Source: Agathobaculum ammoniilyticum
GTDB lineage: Bacteria > Bacillota > Clostridia > Oscillospirales > Butyricicoccaceae
Reading direction: 5' to 3'
Assembly (NCBI RefSeq): GCF_025567315.1
Contig: NZ_JAOQJE010000002.1
Span: forward strand, 186,001-250,000
Length of the DNA stretch: 64,000 bases
Shown here: piece after piece, positions 23,240 through 32,184 of the stretch
Position numbering within the stretch: position 1 is the stretch's first letter
How the letters are laid out: each line of letters begins with the position of its first letter
Program-made: the position numbers and the translations under genes
Notes under the pieces: model-generated
Told to the model about the DNA's origin: nothing
What the model saw: only the letters and a program-made list of their open reading frames with translations
Databases searched by the model: none

Positions 23240-24409
23240 ATGAAGGAAGTATTATTGCTTAAATGCGGGGAGATCGTCCTCAAGGGCCTCAACCGCAAAA
23301 CCTTTGAGGACCGGCTGCTCAAAAACCTGTCGCGGCGCATGAAGCACGTCGCGGACTGTGGGATTTCCATGCGGCAGTCGGTCGTGTACGTCGAGGTGCC
23401 GGAGGAGGCCGACGCGGACGCGGTCATGGACTGCGCGCGGCATGTATTCGGCTTCGCGACTATCTCGCGCGCAGCCGTGTGTCCGGAAAAGACGCTCGAA
23501 AGCGTGATCGAGACCGCGCAGTCCTATCTGGCGCCGCGCTTTGCGCAGGCAGGGACTTTTAAGGTGGAAACCAAGCGCGGGGACAAAAAATTCCCTATGA
23601 CCTCGACCGAGATCAGCCAGCGGGTCGGGGGCGAGCTGGCCGACCGTTTTCCGGCGGTCAAACCGGATATGCACTGCCCCGACCTGACCGTGCATGTCGA
23701 AATGCGTGAAAAGTACGCCTTTGTGCATGCCGGCCCCGAGCCGGGCGCGGGCGGTATGCCGATCGGCTCGAATGGCAGGGCCGCGCTGCTGCTGTCCGGC
23801 GGCATCGACAGTCCGGTTGCGGGCTGGATGATGGCCAAGCGCGGCCTGGAGCTGGTGGGCATCCATTTCTTCAGCTATCCCTACACCTCGGAGCGCGCCA
23901 AGGAGAAGGTACTCGAGCTGGGGCGCAAGCTGACCGTGTGGTGCGGCCGCATGAGCGTGATGGTGGTGCCGTTCACCAGGATCCAGGAGGAGATCCGCGA
24001 AAAGTGCCATGAGGAGCTGTTTACGCTCATCATGCGGCGCTTCATGATGCGCATTGCGGAAAGGGTCGCCGTGGAATATGGCTGCGGCGCGCTGATCACG
24101 GGCGAGTCGCTCGGCCAGGTGGCCAGCCAGACCATGCCCGCGATGGCCGTGACCGGCGCGGTGTGCGGGCTGCCCGTGTTCCGCCCGTGCATCGGCATGG
24201 ACAAGGAGGAGATCGTGACCATCGCGCGTAAGATCGACACCTTTGAAACCTCCATCCTGCCCTATGAGGACTGCTGTACGGTGTTCACCCCCAAGCACCC
24301 GAACACCAAGCCCAAAATGCCGAAAATCCTCGAGGCGGAAAGCCGCCTGGAGGTGGACGCGCTGGTGGAAGAGGCGGTCGCGGGGGTGGAGATCATCCAT
24401 CTGCCGTGA
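23240..24409 (+). CDS. thiI: tRNA 4-thiouridine sulfurtransferase ThiI
   Basis: Adenylates U8 of tRNA and inserts sulfur; in some bacteria it also takes part in thiazole synthesis. The 389 residues hold an N-terminal ferredoxin-like plus THUMP part (about residues 1-165) and the PP-loop AANH domain with LLSGGIDSPVAGWMM (about 182-197). No C-terminal rhodanese domain is present, as in other Firmicutes ThiI, where a dedicated NifS-type desulfurase supplies sulfur. Such a gene lies at 20817-21944. GGAG precedes the ATG. Confidence 0.95.
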   Translation: MKEVLLLKCGEIVLKGLNRKTFEDRLLKNLSRRMKHVADCGISMRQSVVYVEVPEEADADAVMDCARHVFGFATISRAAVCPEKTLESVIETAQSYLAPRFAQAGTFKVETKRGDKKFPMTSTEISQRVGGELADRFPAVKPDMHCPDLTVHVEMREKYAFVHAGPEPGAGGMPIGSNGRAALLLSGGIDSPVAGWMMAKRGLELVGIHFFSYPYTSERAKEKVLELGRKLTVWCGRMSVMVVPFTRIQEEIREKCHEELFTLIMRRFMMRIAERVAVEYGCGALITGESLGQVASQTMPAMAVTGAVCGLPVFRPCIGMDKEEIVTIARKIDTFETSILPYEDCCTVFTPKHPNTKPKMPKILEAESRLEVDALVEEAVAGVEIIHLP

Positions 24410-24410
24410 G

Positions 24411-24437
24411 TATAGGGGGCTTCAAAAGCCCCCTATA
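24411..24437. terminator. Perfect hairpin after thiI (terminator-like)
   Basis: TATAGGGGGCTT-CAA-AAGCCCCCTATA, 12-bp perfect arms, two bases after the thiI stop. There is no long T-run after it. A second hairpin follows at 24440-24470. Confidence 0.6.
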
Positions 24438-24439
24438 TA

Positions 24440-24470
24440 CGAAAGACGGTTCCGTAGGAACCGCCTTTCG
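24440..24470. repeat. Second inverted repeat in the thiI-cinA gap
   Basis: CGAAAG-A-CGGTTCC-GTA-GGAACCG-C-CTTTCG, 13 paired bases and one mismatch. It follows directly on the first hairpin. Together they fill most of the gap. Confidence 0.7.
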
Positions 24471-24528
24471 ATATCCGAATGACGCAAACCGATTTTATGC
24501 GCGCTACGGCGCGAAAGGAGAAGCAGTT

Positions 24529-25758
24529 ATGAATGCAGAACTGATCGCCGTCGGAACCGAGATCCTGCTCGGCGACATTGTCAACACGGATGCGCAGCTC
24601 ATCTCGCAGGGACTGAGCGAGCTTGGCATCAACGTATTTTACCAGACCGTGGTCGGAGACAATCCGGCTCGCCTGCGCCATGTGGTCGAAACGGCGCGCG
24701 ACCGCGCGGACATCATCATCACCACCGGCGGCCTCGGCCCCACGCTCGACGACCTGACAAAGGAAACGCTAGCCTCGGTCTTCGGGAAAAAGATGGCGTT
24801 GCACCAGCCCTCGCTCGACCGCATCAAGGGCTTTTTCCAGACCATTGGCCGAGAGATGACGCCGAACAACGAAAAACAGGCCTGGCTGCCCGAGGGCTGC
24901 ACCGTGTTCGTCAACGAATGGGGGACCGCCCCGGGCTGCGCGTTCGAGGCGTATGGCAAGCATGTCATCATGCTGCCCGGCCCCCCGCGCGAGTGCAACC
25001 CCATGTGGAAGGAATGCGCGATGCCCTACCTGTACAAGTTCGCGGGCGGCTGCATCGTCTCGCGCAATATCCGCGTGTTCGGCCTGGGTGAGAGCAATAT
25101 GGAAACCATTCTGCACGACATGATGGCCGAGAGCAAAAACCCAACTATCGCGCCCTACGCCAAGACCTCGGAGTGCTTCGCGCGCGTGACCGCCAAGGCG
25201 GACACGCCGGAGGAATGCGAAAAGCTGCTCGCGCCGGTTGTGGAAAAGATCTGCGGCCTGCTGGGCGAGGATGTGTACGGCGTGGATGTGGATTCGCTGG
25301 AGCAGGTCGTGGGCGACGGACTGCGGGCGCGCGGCCTGACGCTCGCCGTGGCGGAAAGCTGCACGGGCGGGCTGCTGTCCAAGCGCATCACGGACGTGCC
25401 GGGCTGCTCGGTGTATTATCTGGGCGGCGTATGCTCCTATGCTAACGAGGTCAAGACGCGCCTGCTGGGCGTCCGGAAGGAGACGCTGGATACGGTCGGT
25501 GCGGTGTCGCCCGAGGTGGCCGAGCAGATGGCCGCGGGCGTGGCGCAGGCGCTGGGCGCGGATGTGGGCGTGGGCATCACGGGCGTGGCCGGACCGGGCG
25601 GCGGGACTGACGACAAGCCGGTCGGCCTGGTGTACATCAGCGTATGGCACAAGGGGCGGAACTACACCCGTAAGATGAAGTCCATGAACGGGCGCGACCG
25701 TGTGCGCATGCAGGCGGCCTCCACCGCGCTGGATATGATACGCCGGAACATTTTCTGA
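24529..25758 (+). CDS. cinA: CinA family protein (competence/damage-inducible, NMN deamidase-type)
   Basis: A 409-residue protein with two domains. The N-terminal MoCF-biosynthesis-like domain (ELIAVGTEILLGDIVNTDAQ, TTGGLGPTLDD) acts on ADP-ribose-type pyrophosphates in studied members. The C-terminal CinA domain has the deamidase motif LAVAESCTGGLLSKRITDVPG and GITGVAGPGGGTDDKPVG; it hydrolyses nicotinamide mononucleotide in studied homologues. The reading frame extends upstream, but GAAAGGAG before the ATG at 24529 and the family start MNAELIAVGTE fix the start. Confidence 0.94.
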   Translation: MNAELIAVGTEILLGDIVNTDAQLISQGLSELGINVFYQTVVGDNPARLRHVVETARDRADIIITTGGLGPTLDDLTKETLASVFGKKMALHQPSLDRIKGFFQTIGREMTPNNEKQAWLPEGCTVFVNEWGTAPGCAFEAYGKHVIMLPGPPRECNPMWKECAMPYLYKFAGGCIVSRNIRVFGLGESNMETILHDMMAESKNPTIAPYAKTSECFARVTAKADTPEECEKLLAPVVEKICGLLGEDVYGVDVDSLEQVVGDGLRARGLTLAVAESCTGGLLSKRITDVPGCSVYYLGGVCSYANEVKTRLLGVRKETLDTVGAVSPEVAEQMAAGVAQALGADVGVGITGVAGPGGGTDDKPVGLVYISVWHKGRNYTRKMKSMNGRDRVRMQAASTALDMIRRNIF

Positions 25759-26003
25759 ACAGAACATAGGGATATTGTGCATTATCTCAACATTTCCCGA
25801 CAAAAGCTGTTGAAACCGAACAAAATTTTCATTAAAAAAGTCTGGTAATTGTGTAAAATTGCTGGACTTTTTTTCTCTGTTGATGTATACTATATCCAAC
25901 TAAAGCCAGGCTTGCTGCGGAAAAACAAGCGAAATAGACAAAAAATCGTAAAAAAATGGAAAAAGGCTTGTTTTAGCGGTTTATAAGAGGGAGAGGATGC
26001 AAT
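25759..26003 (+). promoter_or_regulatory. AT-rich intergenic region upstream of the glycogen operon
   Basis: 245 bases without a gene and unusually AT-rich for this window. A TATACT at 25886-25891, with TGGACT 17 bases upstream, is the best promoter candidate for glgB. I see no terminator after cinA and no clear operator. The remaining leader of about 105 bases before glgB has no convincing structured RNA. Confidence 0.45.
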
Positions 26004-28121
26004 ATGAAGAAGAAAAGCGCATCGCCGGCCGGCGGGAAGCGGAGTAAGCTCTTCTATTCGGGAAGAGACTGCCGCGCGTATGACTATATGGGCGCGCACC
26101 CGCTGGTGCAGGACGGCGAACCAGGATACCTGTTCCGTGTTTACGCGCCGGAGGCCGAAAAGGTTTCGGTCATGGGCGAATTCAACGGCTGGGACCGTGA
26201 AGTGGATTACATGGAGCGGGACGAGCAGGGCATCTGGGAAAAATTTATCCCGCATGTTCCGGAATATGCCGCATATAAGTATAGCGTATGGGCAAAATCG
26301 GGCGATGTGTTCGATAAATCCGATCCCTACGGCTTCCACGCCGAAACCCGCCCGGGCAACGCCTCCAAGGTGTTCGACATCGAGGGCTACGAATGGAGCG
26401 ACACCTCCTGGATGGAATGGCGCAAAAGCCATCTGCCCTACTCCAGTCCGGTGAATATTTACGAATGCCATCTCGGCTCCTGGAAGCTGCATGAGGACGG
26501 GAACTTCTATTCCTACCGCCGGCTTGCGGACGAGCTGGTACCCTATGTCAAGGAAATGGGCTATACCCATATCGAATTCATGCCCCTGACCGAATACCCG
26601 TTCGACGGTTCGTGGGGGTATCAGGTCATCGGCTATTTCGCGGCGACAAGCCGCTACGGTACGCCCAAGGATCTGATGTACCTGATCGACAAGGCGCACC
26701 AGGCCGGCATCGGCGTCATCATGGACTGGGTGCCGGCGCATTTCCCCAAGGATGGATGCGGGCTGGTCGAGTTTGACGGCTCGTATCTGTACGAATACGC
26801 CGACCCGCTCAAGATGGAGCACAAGGAATGGGGGACGCGCGTGTTCGATTACGGCAAGGTGTCCACGCGCAACCTGCTGTTCTCCTCCGCGATGTTCTGG
26901 ATCGAAAAATTCCATATGGACGGCCTTCGCGTGGACGCGGTCGCCTCCATGCTGTATCTGGATTACAACCGCCAGCATGAATGGCGCCCCAATATCCACG
27001 GCGGCCGCGAGAACCTGGAAGCCATCGATTTCCTGCGCCTGCTCAACGAGTATATCCTGACCGACCATCCGGACGTCATGATGATCGCGGAGGAATCCAC
27101 CGCCTGGCCGATGGTCACCAAGCCGGGCTACGACGGCGGCCTGGGCTTCAATTTCAAGTGGAACATGGGCTGGATGAACGACATGCTGTGCTACTGCTCG
27201 GCGGATCCGTTCTTCCGCAAGGATATGCACGACAAGATCACGTTCTCGTTCATGTACGCGTTTTCGGAGAATTATATCCTCCCGCTGTCGCATGACGAGG
27301 TGGTGCATGGAAAGTCCTCGCTGATCGGCAAGATGCCCGACCCGTATGAGAATAAATTCGGCGGCCTGCGTGCGCTGTACGGCTACATGGCCGCGCACCC
27401 GGGCAAGAAGATGCTGTTCATGGGCGGCGAATTCGCGCAGTTCTCCGAATGGGCCTATCAGCGCGGGCTGGATTGGATGCTGCTGGATTATCCGGCGCAT
27501 AAGCAGATGCAGACCTATGTTAAGGCGCTCAACCATTTCTATCTGGAAACGCCGCAGCTCTGGGAGCAGGATACCGACTGGCGCGGCTTTGAATGGATCA
27601 GTCATGAGGACAACCGCAATAACATCATTGCGTTCCGGCGGATCGCGGCAGATGGAAGCGATATCGTGATCGTGGTCAACTTCTCGCCGGAGATGCAGGA
27701 GGTCTACCGCATCGGCGTGCCGTTCGCGGGCAGCTATGAGGAAATCTTTACCTCGGACAGGACGGAATTCGGCGGCAGCGGCCTGTCCAACGGCAGGGTG
27801 AGGAGCGAAAACAAGCCGCTGCACGGGCAGGAGCAGTCCATCAGGATCCAGATTCCGCGGTTCGGCGTGCTGTTCTTCAAGGGCAAGCCGCGCGCCAAGC
27901 GCCGCACCAAGGCCGAGATCGAAGCGGCCAAGAAAGCCGCGGAAGCCCAAAAGGGCAAAACGTCCAAGGCGGTCGCCAAGACGGGGACGCGCGCAGTGCG
28001 GGCAACCGGCACCAGGGCAGTGGCGAAAACGGGCGAAAAAGCCGTTGCCAAGACCGGCACGCGGGCGGTCGCCAAACCGGCGGAAAAGGCGCCAGCTGTC
28101 CGTCCGGACGGGGAAAAGTAG
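26004..28121 (+). CDS. glgB: 1,4-alpha-glucan branching enzyme GlgB
   Basis: Forms alpha-1,6 branches in glycogen. 705 residues: an N-terminal CBM48 (about residues 35-130, with VSVMGEFNGWDREV), then the GH13 barrel. Catalytic residues are visible: Asp in GLRVDAVASM (about 311), Glu in MIAEESTAWP (about 363) and the Asp in LSHDEVVHGKSSL. After the C-terminal beta domain comes an unusual tail of about 75 residues (from KPRAKRRTKAEIE onward) rich in Lys, Ala and Thr, with repeats such as AVAKTGTRAV. This tail is not part of known GlgB folds. First gene of the glgBCDAP cluster. Confidence 0.96.
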   Translation: MKKKSASPAGGKRSKLFYSGRDCRAYDYMGAHPLVQDGEPGYLFRVYAPEAEKVSVMGEFNGWDREVDYMERDEQGIWEKFIPHVPEYAAYKYSVWAKSGDVFDKSDPYGFHAETRPGNASKVFDIEGYEWSDTSWMEWRKSHLPYSSPVNIYECHLGSWKLHEDGNFYSYRRLADELVPYVKEMGYTHIEFMPLTEYPFDGSWGYQVIGYFAATSRYGTPKDLMYLIDKAHQAGIGVIMDWVPAHFPKDGCGLVEFDGSYLYEYADPLKMEHKEWGTRVFDYGKVSTRNLLFSSAMFWIEKFHMDGLRVDAVASMLYLDYNRQHEWRPNIHGGRENLEAIDFLRLLNEYILTDHPDVMMIAEESTAWPMVTKPGYDGGLGFNFKWNMGWMNDMLCYCSADPFFRKDMHDKITFSFMYAFSENYILPLSHDEVVHGKSSLIGKMPDPYENKFGGLRALYGYMAAHPGKKMLFMGGEFAQFSEWAYQRGLDWMLLDYPAHKQMQTYVKALNHFYLETPQLWEQDTDWRGFEWISHEDNRNNIIAFRRIAADGSDIVIVVNFSPEMQEVYRIGVPFAGSYEEIFTSDRTEFGGSGLSNGRVRSENKPLHGQEQSIRIQIPRFGVLFFKGKPRAKRRTKAEIEAAKKAAEAQKGKTSKAVAKTGTRAVRATGTRAVAKTGEKAVAKTGTRAVAKPAEKAPAVRPDGEK

Positions 28122-28179
28122 GAAAAATGCCGTTCCCACGGCATATATAGAGTAAACCGCAGAAAAAGGAGAGTCATCA

Positions 28180-29391
28180 ATGTATCGGAAAAAAGAATGC
28201 GTGGCCATGCTGCTCGCAGGTGGACAGGGCAGCCGCCTGTATGTGCTGACGAAGAACGTCGCCAAGCCCGCGGTACCGTTTGGGGGCAAGTACCGCATTA
28301 TCGACTTCCCGCTGTCCAACTGCACCAATTCGGGCATTGATACGGTGGGCGTGCTCACGCAGTACGAGCCGCATGTGCTCAACGCCTATATCGGTTCGGG
28401 CCAGACCTGGGACCTCGACCGCCTGCGCGGCGGCGTGTACGTCCTGCCGCCGTACCAGAAGGGCAAGGCCTCCGAGTGGTACAAGGGTACGGCGAACGCG
28501 ATCTACCAGAATATCGCATTTATCGACGAGTACGACCCCGAATATGTGCTGATCCTTTCGGGCGACCATATCTACAAGATGAACTACAACAAGATGCTGC
28601 AGCAGCACAAGCAGACCGGCGCGGACGCGACCATCGCGGTGCTGGACGTGCCGCTGGCCGAGGCGTCCCGCTTCGGCATCATGAACTGCAAGCCGGACGG
28701 CACGATCTATGAATTCGAGGAAAAGCCCAAAAACCCGAAGTCCACGCTGGCGTCCATGGGCATTTATATCTTCTCCTGGAAAAAGCTGCGCCAGTATCTG
28801 ATCGAGGACGAGGAGAACAAGAAGTCCTCCAACGACTTCGGCAAGGATATCATTCCGACCATGCTGGGCAACGGGGAGAAGATGGTCTCCTATCGGTTCG
28901 AGGGCTACTGGAAGGACGTCGGCACGATCGAATCCCTGTGGGAAGCCAACATGGACCTGCTCTCGCCGAATTCCGGACTCAACCTCAAGGACGATAGCTG
29001 GAAGATCTACGGCCGCACCACGGGCTCGCCCCCGCACTTTACGGCCAAGGACGCGGTCGTCAAGCACACGCTGCTTTCCGAGGGCTGTGAGATCGCGGGC
29101 GACGTTTCCGAATCCGTGCTGTTCTCGGACGTGAAGATCGCAAGGGGGGCAAAGGTCGAGTACTCCATCCTTATGCCGGGCGCGGTTGTGGAAGAGGGCG
29201 CGACCGTGCAGTATTCGATCGTGGCGGAGAACGCCGTGATCGCCAAGGACGCGGTCGTCGGAGGCAGCCCGTCGGATGGCGACGTGGAAAAATGGGGCGT
29301 TGCCGTTGTCGCAGAGGGCGTGCGCATCGGACGCGGCGCCAAGCTGGCAGCGAAGGAAATGGCAGACGAAGACCTGCCGGACATGATTTAA
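28180..29391 (+). CDS. glgC: Glucose-1-phosphate adenylyltransferase GlgC
   Basis: Makes ADP-glucose, the committed step of glycogen synthesis. The 403 residues show the nucleotide-binding start MLLAGGQGSRLYVLTKNVAK and PAVPFGGKYRIIDFPLSNC, SGDHIYKMNY, and the C-terminal left-handed beta helix. AAAAGGAGAG precedes the ATG. A short hairpin (ATGCCGT / ACGGCAT) lies in the 58-base gap after glgB. Gram-positive GlgC usually works together with GlgD, encoded 10 bases downstream. Confidence 0.96.
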   Translation: MYRKKECVAMLLAGGQGSRLYVLTKNVAKPAVPFGGKYRIIDFPLSNCTNSGIDTVGVLTQYEPHVLNAYIGSGQTWDLDRLRGGVYVLPPYQKGKASEWYKGTANAIYQNIAFIDEYDPEYVLILSGDHIYKMNYNKMLQQHKQTGADATIAVLDVPLAEASRFGIMNCKPDGTIYEFEEKPKNPKSTLASMGIYIFSWKKLRQYLIEDEENKKSSNDFGKDIIPTMLGNGEKMVSYRFEGYWKDVGTIESLWEANMDLLSPNSGLNLKDDSWKIYGRTTGSPPHFTAKDAVVKHTLLSEGCEIAGDVSESVLFSDVKIARGAKVEYSILMPGAVVEEGATVQYSIVAENAVIAKDAVVGGSPSDGDVEKWGVAVVAEGVRIGRGAKLAAKEMADEDLPDMI

Positions 29392-29401
29392 GGGGGCGGA
29401 C

Positions 29402-30532
29402 ATGATGAACAGTGTTTTAGGCATCATCATTGCGTTTGACAATGACAACGATCTGCGTGAGATCACCGAGCACCGCACGGTGGGCGCGGTGCAGTGGGGC
29501 GGCCGGTACCGCATCATCGATTTTATGCTGTCCAATATGGTCAATTCCGGGATTTACCGCATCGGCGTGCTGATGAAGGACAAGTATCAGTCCCTGATCG
29601 ACCACATCAGCAACGCAAAGGACTGGGACCTGTCCCGCAAGAACTCGGGCGTCACCCTGCTGCCGCCGTATTCGTATGCGCGCAAGGCCTCGCCGCTCGT
29701 CACCGGCGAGTACCGCGGCAAGATCGACGCGCTGGCCGGCGCGGTCGATTTCCTGCAGAAAAACAAGGCGGATTACGTTGTGGTCGCGGACGGCGATATC
29801 GTCGCCAACGTCCCGCTGGACGACGTGCTCGACCGGCATATCAAATCCGGCGCGGACCTGACCATGGTCTGCACCAAGAAGCAGAAGGATTCCCCGTATG
29901 CGACCTATGTTGAGCTGAACCGCAAAAAGGAAGCGGTCGATATCCGCGTGGGCGATTCCAACGAGGGCAAGTGCAAGCACACCTCGCTCGGCATCTATGT
30001 GATGAGCCGCCAGTACCTCATCCACATGCTCTCCGACTGCGTTACACACAACTGCATCCACTTCGAGCGCGAGTTCCTGACCCGCGCGCAGATGGACGGC
30101 ACGGTCGCCGGCTACCTGTTCAACGAATACGCGGTCAAGATCGAGGATACGTTCGATTATTTCCGCTCGAACATGGATATGCTCGATAAGGAGGTGCGGG
30201 ACGAGGTGTTTCTGCGCACCCGCCCGATCCTGACCCGCATCAAGGACGAGGCGCCCGCGTATTATGGCGACAAGGCCGAGGTGGAGGACAGCCTGATCGC
30301 GGACGGCTGTACGATCGAGGGCTATGTGAAAAACTGCATCCTGTTCCGCGACGTGGTGATCGAAAAGGGCGCAAAGGTCGAGGACTGCATCATCATGGAG
30401 GGCGGGCGTATCCTGTCCGACGCGTCGCTGCGCCATGTGATCACGGATCGCAACGTCATCGTCCGCAACGGACGCACCATGATGGGCCATGAGAACTACC
30501 CGATCACGATTGCCAAAAACGCTACAGTTTGA
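29402..30532 (+). CDS. glgD: GlgD, regulatory subunit of ADP-glucose pyrophosphorylase
   Basis: A 376-residue GlgC-like protein without the GGxGxRL nucleotide loop (here IIAFDNDNDLREITEHRT), so it should be catalytically weak or inactive. The sugar-phosphate region VQWGGRYRIIDFMLSNMVN and a beta-helix C-terminus are preserved. In Firmicutes GlgD binds GlgC and raises its activity. Two adjacent Met codons (29402 and 29405) could start it. It begins 10 bases after glgC. Confidence 0.93.
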   Translation: MMNSVLGIIIAFDNDNDLREITEHRTVGAVQWGGRYRIIDFMLSNMVNSGIYRIGVLMKDKYQSLIDHISNAKDWDLSRKNSGVTLLPPYSYARKASPLVTGEYRGKIDALAGAVDFLQKNKADYVVVADGDIVANVPLDDVLDRHIKSGADLTMVCTKKQKDSPYATYVELNRKKEAVDIRVGDSNEGKCKHTSLGIYVMSRQYLIHMLSDCVTHNCIHFEREFLTRAQMDGTVAGYLFNEYAVKIEDTFDYFRSNMDMLDKEVRDEVFLRTRPILTRIKDEAPAYYGDKAEVEDSLIADGCTIEGYVKNCILFRDVVIEKGAKVEDCIIMEGGRILSDASLRHVITDRNVIVRNGRTMMGHENYPITIAKNATV

Positions 30533-30631
30533 TCAAGAAATTGTTAAAACCATGACAAAAAGGCCAAAATGAGGCTGTAAAGCGAGAAATGTTCGTTGAA
30601 TTTCCCTATATTGCAGGGAGACAGAATTTAG

Positions 30632-30676
30632 TATAATGAAAATACCGAGGTACGGAAGCGGGGGCCTCTCCCCGCT
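30632..30676 (+). promoter_or_regulatory. Candidate internal promoter and leader hairpin before glgA
   Basis: A TATAAT (30632-30637) lies in the 176-base glgD-glgA gap. A -35 is uncertain: TTGCAG with 15-base spacing or TATTGC with 17. Downstream AGCGGGG-GCCTCT-CCCCGCT forms a strong hairpin at 30656-30676, which may act as an attenuator or mRNA-stability element. Confidence 0.4.
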
Positions 30677-30708
30677 TTCGCGCCGCCTATTGGGGAGGCT
30701 CGGCTCTT

Positions 30709-32145
30709 ATGAAAATCATGTACGTTACCAGCGAATGCGCCCCGTTTGTAAAAACCGGCGGCTTGGGCGATGTCGCGGGCTCTCTGCCCAAGGCCCTCGC
30801 GGCAAAGGGACACGACGTGCGCGTGTTCTGCCCCCTGTATTCGTCGATCGGCCAGGAATGGCGGGAAAAGTTTTATTACCTGAAAAACGCCTATGTGCGC
30901 TTGGGCTGGCGCAACCAGTACTGCGGTGTGTTCCGCTATGAGTCGGATGGCGTGACTTTCTATTTCATCGACAACGAGTACTATTTCGCCCGTGGCCAAG
31001 TCTACGGCGAGTATGACGACGCGGAGCGCTTCGCCTATTTTTCCAAGGCGGTACTCGAGGTACTGCCCGACCTGGAATGGAAGCCGGATGTCATCAACTG
31101 CAACGACTGGCAATCCGCGCTGGTGCCGGTGTACTATAACCTGATGTTCTCCGCGCGCCCCTTCTATGAGAATATCAAGACCGTGTTCACCATCCACAAT
31201 ATCCAGTACCAGGGCCGCTACGGCCGCGAGATCCTCGAGTATGTGCTTGGCATCGACGACGCGCATTTCCGCTCCGGCTTCATGGCGATGGACGGGGACG
31301 TCAACCTGATGAAGGCCGCGATCGTGGCCTCCACCGCGGTCACGACGGTTTCGCCTACCTACGCGGCCGAGATACAGACCGAGTATTATGGCTACCGCCT
31401 GGATTCCGTGCTGCGCATGAACAGCTACAAGCTGCACGGCATCCTCAACGGCATCGATATGGATGCGTTCAATCCGGAAACCGACCCCAAGCTGTTCAAA
31501 AACTACGGGCCGCGCAATCCGGAGGACAAGACGGTCAACAAGCTCGAGCTGCTCAAGCTCTGCGGCCTGGAGGGCGACGAGAACACGCCGGTCATCGGCA
31601 TGGTCACCCGTTTTGTGGACCAGAAGGGCCTGGACCTGATCGAAGCCGTGCTGCACGATATCCTGTCCGACGACCTGCGGCTGATCGTGCTGGGCAAGGG
31701 CGACTGGCGGTACGAGCAGATGTTCCTGGAGGCCAAGCGCCGCTATCCGGCCAAGATCTCCGCGTCCATCATGTTCTCGGGCGACTTGGCCAACCGCATT
31801 TACGGCGGCTGCGACATGTTCCTGATGCCGTCCAAATTCGAACCGTGCGGGCTGGCGCAGATGATCTCGCTGCGCTACGGCACCATCCCGATCGTGCGTG
31901 AGACCGGCGGCCTGAAGGACACCGTGCAGGCGTTTGTCGATTACGCCGGCACGGGCAACGGCTTCACCTTCGCCAGCTATAACGCGCATGACATGCTGCA
32001 TGTGATCCGCGAGGCCTGCGGCGTGTTCCGCTATAACAAGCCCGCGTGGAACAAATTGATGCTCCAGGGCATGAAGAGCGACTTCAGCTGGGGCAGCTCG
32101 GCTGATAAATACATAGAGGTTTACCACTCTGCCCTGGGGTGGTAA
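30709..32145 (+). CDS. glgA: Glycogen synthase GlgA
   Basis: GT5 glycosyltransferase that adds ADP-glucose to the growing alpha-1,4 chain. 478 residues, normal length. The N-terminal ADP-glucose loop KTGGLGDVAGSLPKAL and the C-terminal block PSKFEPCGLAQMISLRYGT with ETGGLKDTV are diagnostic. GGGGAGG lies before the ATG at 30709. It continues the cluster and precedes glgP by 39 bases. Confidence 0.96.
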   Translation: MKIMYVTSECAPFVKTGGLGDVAGSLPKALAAKGHDVRVFCPLYSSIGQEWREKFYYLKNAYVRLGWRNQYCGVFRYESDGVTFYFIDNEYYFARGQVYGEYDDAERFAYFSKAVLEVLPDLEWKPDVINCNDWQSALVPVYYNLMFSARPFYENIKTVFTIHNIQYQGRYGREILEYVLGIDDAHFRSGFMAMDGDVNLMKAAIVASTAVTTVSPTYAAEIQTEYYGYRLDSVLRMNSYKLHGILNGIDMDAFNPETDPKLFKNYGPRNPEDKTVNKLELLKLCGLEGDENTPVIGMVTRFVDQKGLDLIEAVLHDILSDDLRLIVLGKGDWRYEQMFLEAKRRYPAKISASIMFSGDLANRIYGGCDMFLMPSKFEPCGLAQMISLRYGTIPIVRETGGLKDTVQAFVDYAGTGNGFTFASYNAHDMLHVIREACGVFRYNKPAWNKLMLQGMKSDFSWGSSADKYIEVYHSALGW

Positions 32146-32184
32146 AACCCGCAAAGCAAATTAAGTGAGGAGACAAGAGATACC

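Noticed and set aside
27900..28120. Repeats at the GlgB end as a CRISPR or tandem-repeat locus
   Set aside because: They are in frame, coding and imperfect, with no spacer-repeat regularity.
25890..28382. 830-codon minus-strand frame opposite glgB
   Set aside because: It is antisense to a certain glgB and part of glgC, without start signals.
29402..30532. GlgD as a decayed second GlgC
   Set aside because: Loss of the nucleotide loop is normal for GlgD, and the gene is intact and in its usual place.
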